The position numbers and the translations under genes are program-made. Positions 14,063 through 16,963 of a stretch of 16,963 bases of DNA are shown here, in pieces. The stretch is taken from NCBI GenBank assembly GCA_030146285.1, contig JASLBZ010000006.1:1-16963 (forward strand), read 5' to 3'. The notes beneath the pieces are model-generated. The model saw only the letters and a list, made by a program, of their open reading frames with translations, searched no databases and was not told the DNA's origin. Positions within the stretch are counted from its first letter, which is position 1; each line of letters begins with the position of its first letter. The stretch comes from Neisseriaceae bacterium. Its GTDB lineage: Bacteria > Pseudomonadota > Gammaproteobacteria > Burkholderiales > Neisseriaceae.

Positions 14063-14347
14063 ATGGAACAAGCTACCTTTGACATTCGCAAGTTGCGAAG
14101 AGAATTGGGCATGAACCAACGGGAATTTTGGAGTGAGATTGGTGTTACCCAATCAGGCGGCTCTCGCTACGAGTCCGGCCGCAACATTCCCAAACCCGTG
14201 AAAGAGTTATTACGCTTGGTTTATTGTGAAAAAATAGATTTGGCTTCAATTAATAAAATTGATTTGATTGTCGCTGAGCTATTAAAAGAGCGTGATGCCG
14301 AACTTTATCATACCTTAAAAGAAATGGCAGAATACTACACAGAGTAA
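14063..14347 (+). CDS. Small XRE-like helix-turn-helix regulator
   Basis: A 94-residue DNA-binding protein. A Cro/C1-type helix-turn-helix is visible: helix 2 around residues 18-26 (NQREFWSEI) and recognition helix around 29-37 (TQSGGSRYE), followed by SGRNIPKPVKELLRLV, which is typical of XRE-type regulators. The C-terminal 40 residues are helical and acidic with no recognised ligand domain. The ATG at 14063 has a good site (AAGGAA, 14049-14054). It lies alone between map and the convergent valS and shares the terminator at 14371-14404. Its targets are unknown. The sequence has the look of a conserved chromosomal family in this lineage, and there is no toxin, phage or plasmid gene beside it. 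Confidence 0.85.
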   Translation: MEQATFDIRKLRRELGMNQREFWSEIGVTQSGGSRYESGRNIPKPVKELLRLVYCEKIDLASINKIDLIVAELLKERDAELYHTLKEMAEYYTE

Positions 14348-14370
14348 GACCATTTTTTATTTTAAGATAC

Positions 14371-14404
14371 AAAAAAACCTGCACTTTACAATGCAGGTTT
14401 TTTT
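14371..14404. terminator. Bidirectional terminator between XRE-like gene and valS
   Basis: CCTGCA (14378-14383) and TGCAGG (14392-14397) form the GC part, extended by A7 (14371-14377) and T7 (14398-14404) to 13 pairs around an 8-base loop. GATAC (14366-14370) and GTATC (14408-14412) continue the pairing after a small bulge. It works for both convergent genes. Confidence 0.92.
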
Positions 14405-14428
14405 CTTGTATCGAACAATATTACTGTT

Positions 14429-16963
14429 TTATTGTAGCTTTAACAGTTGAGCAGATACTTTTTCCATCTTATCGCCTAAGCCAGCCAATTCAGCCTGATC
14501 TTTTTCGACCAAATGCGCAGGCGCTTTGTCAACATAGCCTGGTTTGCTTAATTTGGCATTTAGCTTATCCAATGCTTTTTGCAGTTTTTCTTGCTCTTTG
14601 GTCAGGCGGGCACATTCCGCTTCTTTGTTGATTTCTACTTTCAACATCAAACGTGCGCCTTGGAATACTGCAACAGGTGCATCTTCAACAGCAGGCAATG
14701 CTGCAACCTTCTCAGCACTATTTAAGCGAGCCATCATTGGCAAATATGGTAAGAATGCTTCTACGTCACCACCTTCAATAAACAAAGGTGCTTTCACAGA
14801 AGGAGCCAAGCCCATTTCACCACGCAGATTGCGAATGGCATGCATTAATTCTTGCAAATCACCCATTTGGCGCAACACATCAGCATCAATCAATGCTTCA
14901 TCGGCAACAGGCCATTGCGCAATCATTAAGCTGCCTGTGTCTTTGGCTTTTGCCAAAGGTGCAACCGTTTGCCACAATTCTTCAGTGATAAATGGCATGA
15001 TTGGGTGCATTAAACGCAATACCGTTTCCAAAACATGCAACAACACAGCTCGGGTTTGCTCTGCTAATGCAGCATCAGCACCTTGCATATGTACTTTGGC
15101 CAATTCAACATACCAATCACAATATTCATTCCATGTGAATTCATACAAAGATTGTGCCGCCAAGTCAAAACGGTAAGTTTCAAATGCTTCTGTGACCGTG
15201 GCAATCGTTTGTTGCAAACGTGCCAAAATCCATTGATTCACAAAATTGCTGGCATGTAAGGCATCAGCCAAAGGTGCAACCGATTTGTCTTCAACATTCA
15301 TCAACACAAATCGCGTGGCATTCCACAATTTATTGCAGAAATTTCGATAGCCTTCTGCACGTTTAAAATCAAAGTTTACTGAACGACCCAAGCTTGCATA
15401 GCTTGCCATGGTAAAGCGTAAGGCATCCGAACCAAAAACAGAGATACCCTCTGGGAACAATTTTTCAGTGTCTTTTCTAACCTGTGGTGCTTTTTCTGGG
15501 CGGCGCAAACCGGTGGTGCGTTTTTCTAACAAATTCGGCAAATCAATACCATCAATCAAGTCCACAGGGTCAATAACATTGCCCTCTGATTTTGACATTT
15601 TCTTGCCTTCATGGTCGCGAACCATACCGTGAATATACACATCTTTAAAGGGTACTTCGCCAGTAAAGTGCATGGTCATCATGATCATGCGGGCAACCCA
15701 GAAGAAAATAATTTCATAGCCCGTTACCAAAACATTGCTTGGTAAGAATGCTTTTAGTTCAGCCGTATCGTTTGGCCAACCCAAGGTCGAAAATGGCACC
15801 AAAGCTGAGCTAAACCAGGTATCCAAAACATCTTCGTCACGGGTAATGACTTTGTCACCTGCTTGCTTTTGTGCTTCTTCTTCTGTATTGGCAACATAAA
15901 TATTGCCTTCTTCATCATACCAAGCTGGGATTTGATGACCCCACCACAATTGGCGAGAAATACACCAGTCTTGAATGTTATTCATCCACTGGTTGTAAGT
16001 ATTCACCCAGTTCTCAGGAATAAAGCGCACTTGCCCACTGTCAACAGCATGTTTGGCTTTGGCTGTTAAGCTCATGCCAGTTGCATCATCTTTGGCAACC
16101 TCAGTCATGGCAACAAACCATTGGCTAGTCAGTAACGGCTCAATCACAGTACCGGTACGATCGCCTCTTGGTGTCATTAATTTGTGTGGCTTCACTTCAA
16201 CCAAGAAGCCTTGCGCATCCAAGTCCGCCACCAATGCTTTGCGAGCGGCAAAACGATCTAAGCCAGCATATGCTTCAGGCAGCTTAAAGCCTTCTAACTC
16301 TTTGCCTACAAAAGTAAACACTTGAGCATCTGCCAGAATCGCAGCATCCAAACTTAAAACATTGATTAATGCAGTATTGTGACGTTTGCCCACTTGGTAG
16401 TCATTAAAATCATGCGCAGGCGTGATTTTCACACAACCTGTACCAAAATCTTTTTCCACATAATCATCAGCCACCACAGGAATCGTACGACCTGTTAATG
16501 GCAAAATCACTTCTTCACCCACAAGGTGAGCATAACGCTCATCTTCAGGATGCACAGCAACAGCAACATCACCTAGCAAGGTTTCAGGACGCGTGGTAGC
16601 AACCACCAAACATTCTTCTGGATTGTCTGCCAAAGGATAGCGAATGTGCCACATGCTGCCATCTTCTTCCGTGCTTTCCACTTCCAAATCAGAAACAGCA
16701 GTGCCCAATACAGGGTCCCAGTTAACCAAACGTTTGCCACGGTAGATAAGACCTTGCTCAAACAAACGAACAAAGACTTCAGAAACCACACCAGCACGCT
16801 CTTCATCCATGGTGAAGTACTCACGACTCCAGTCGGCAGAGCAGCCGACACGGCGCATTTGCTCAGTAATGGTGCCGCCTGAAACCTCTTTCCATTCCCA
16901 AATTTTATTCAAGAATGCATCACGGCCTAGATCATGGCGACTGATATTTTGATCATTTAATTG
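14429..16963 (-). CDS. valS: Valyl-tRNA synthetase, 5' part beyond window edge
   Basis: Class I aminoacyl-tRNA synthetase that charges tRNA-Val and edits mischarged threonine. The frame is open to the window edge, giving 844 residues of an expected 945 or so; about 100 N-terminal residues, including the HIGH-type motif, are missing. Numbering from the edge: DAFLNKIWEWKE near 16-27, editing-domain TTRPETLLGD near 120 and TPAHDFNDY near 190, WCISRQLWWGHQ near 335, and the catalytic K455-M-S-K-S459. Anticodon-binding helices follow, and the last 65 or so residues form the coiled-coil tRNA-binding arm (LTKEQEKLQKALDKL). A TTG at 16912 is an internal leucine codon, not the start, because conserved sequence continues upstream of it. 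A variant uptake word lies at 16274-16285. Confidence 0.97.
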   Translation of the reverse strand, partial: QLNDQNISRHDLGRDAFLNKIWEWKEVSGGTITEQMRRVGCSADWSREYFTMDEERAGVVSEVFVRLFEQGLIYRGKRLVNWDPVLGTAVSDLEVESTEEDGSMWHIRYPLADNPEECLVVATTRPETLLGDVAVAVHPEDERYAHLVGEEVILPLTGRTIPVVADDYVEKDFGTGCVKITPAHDFNDYQVGKRHNTALINVLSLDAAILADAQVFTFVGKELEGFKLPEAYAGLDRFAARKALVADLDAQGFLVEVKPHKLMTPRGDRTGTVIEPLLTSQWFVAMTEVAKDDATGMSLTAKAKHAVDSGQVRFIPENWVNTYNQWMNNIQDWCISRQLWWGHQIPAWYDEEGNIYVANTEEEAQKQAGDKVITRDEDVLDTWFSSALVPFSTLGWPNDTAELKAFLPSNVLVTGYEIIFFWVARMIMMTMHFTGEVPFKDVYIHGMVRDHEGKKMSKSEGNVIDPVDLIDGIDLPNLLEKRTTGLRRPEKAPQVRKDTEKLFPEGISVFGSDALRFTMASYASLGRSVNFDFKRAEGYRNFCNKLWNATRFVLMNVEDKSVAPLADALHASNFVNQWILARLQQTIATVTEAFETYRFDLAAQSLYEFTWNEYCDWYVELAKVHMQGADAALAEQTRAVLLHVLETVLRLMHPIMPFITEELWQTVAPLAKAKDTGSLMIAQWPVADEALIDADVLRQMGDLQELMHAIRNLRGEMGLAPSVKAPLFIEGGDVEAFLPYLPMMARLNSAEKVAALPAVEDAPVAVFQGARLMLKVEINKEAECARLTKEQEKLQKALDKLNAKLSKPGYVDKAPAHLVEKDQAELAGLGDKMEKVSAQLLKLQ
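16274..16285 (-). repeat. DNA uptake sequence-like 12-mer (variant)
   Basis: On the minus strand this reads AAGCTGCCTGAA: two mismatches to the exact element at 6634-6645, but one mismatch to the Simonsiella-type dialect AGGCTGCCTGAA. It lies inside valS and may be a degenerate uptake word or chance. Confidence 0.3.

Noticed and set aside
14544..15176. 210-residue open frame antisense to valS
   Set aside because: Low-complexity Ser/Ala/Asn-rich product complementary to a conserved valS region; no start signal or family resemblance.
16867..16878. GTGCCGCCTGAA in valS as another uptake word
   Set aside because: Three mismatches to the exact element found in this window (two to the Neisseria form ATGCCGTCTGAA); too weak to list.
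16910..16912. TTG as a start codon for an 827-residue valS
   Set aside because: The frame stays open to the window edge and the sequence before it (DLGRDAF) continues the conserved ValRS alignment, so this is an internal leucine and the gene is cut by the edge.
1..16963. CRISPR array, insertion sequence, prophage or defence system
   Set aside because: No regularly spaced repeats, transposase, integrase, or known defence genes were seen; all large frames are assigned to housekeeping or transporter families.

Overview
This window looks like ordinary chromosomal housekeeping DNA from a low-GC member of the Neisseriaceae (Betaproteobacteria). GC is in the low-to-mid 40s % by eye. The taxonomic pointers are an inverted pair of a 12-mer identical to the Kingella-type DNA uptake sequence dialect (AGGCAGCCTGAA) that doubles as a terminator at 6630-6665, several one- or two-mismatch copies of the same word inside genes, and the character of the proteins. 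I cannot name genus or species from sequence alone.

Layout from left to right. A 3'-truncated tRNA-Lys (minus strand, window edge) lies downstream of prlC (oligopeptidase A, minus), with a very AT-rich spacer and a good tRNA promoter between them. Divergent from prlC is a gamma-carbonic-anhydrase-like hexapeptide protein (plus), closed by a very long hairpin terminator. A large OPT-family oligopeptide transporter follows as a single gene with its own terminator. Then comes transaldolase (tal) with a small Cys-rich DUF3079-type protein 11 bases behind it, ending at the uptake-sequence terminator. An S9A (prolyl oligopeptidase family) peptidase converges with dsbB; the two share one bidirectional terminator. 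pmbA (tldE) and dsbB form a short minus-strand operon. Divergent from pmbA is darP (yjgA), which begins a plus-strand series darP - YheT-type hydrolase - trpC - map with overlaps or gaps of a few bases up to 21 bases. Finally a small XRE-like regulator (plus) converges with valS (minus, 5' end beyond the window), again sharing a bidirectional terminator.

How the genes relate. Five of the thirteen protein genes handle peptides or N-termini: PrlC, OPT transporter, S9A peptidase, PmbA and Map. They are separated by terminators and lie on both strands, so this is better read as a cluster of housekeeping genes than one system. pmbA/darP divergence is also seen in enterobacteria. DsbB supports periplasmic disulfide formation, TrpC tryptophan synthesis, Tal the pentose phosphate pathway, and ValS/tRNA-Lys translation.

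I found no mobile element, prophage, CRISPR array, defence system or other clearly novel multi-gene system. The least explained items are the DUF3079 mini-protein, the small XRE-like regulator, a near-perfect 17-bp palindrome inside the darP promoter, and the AT-rich spacer next to tRNA-Lys. No stretch over 300 bases lacks a gene.
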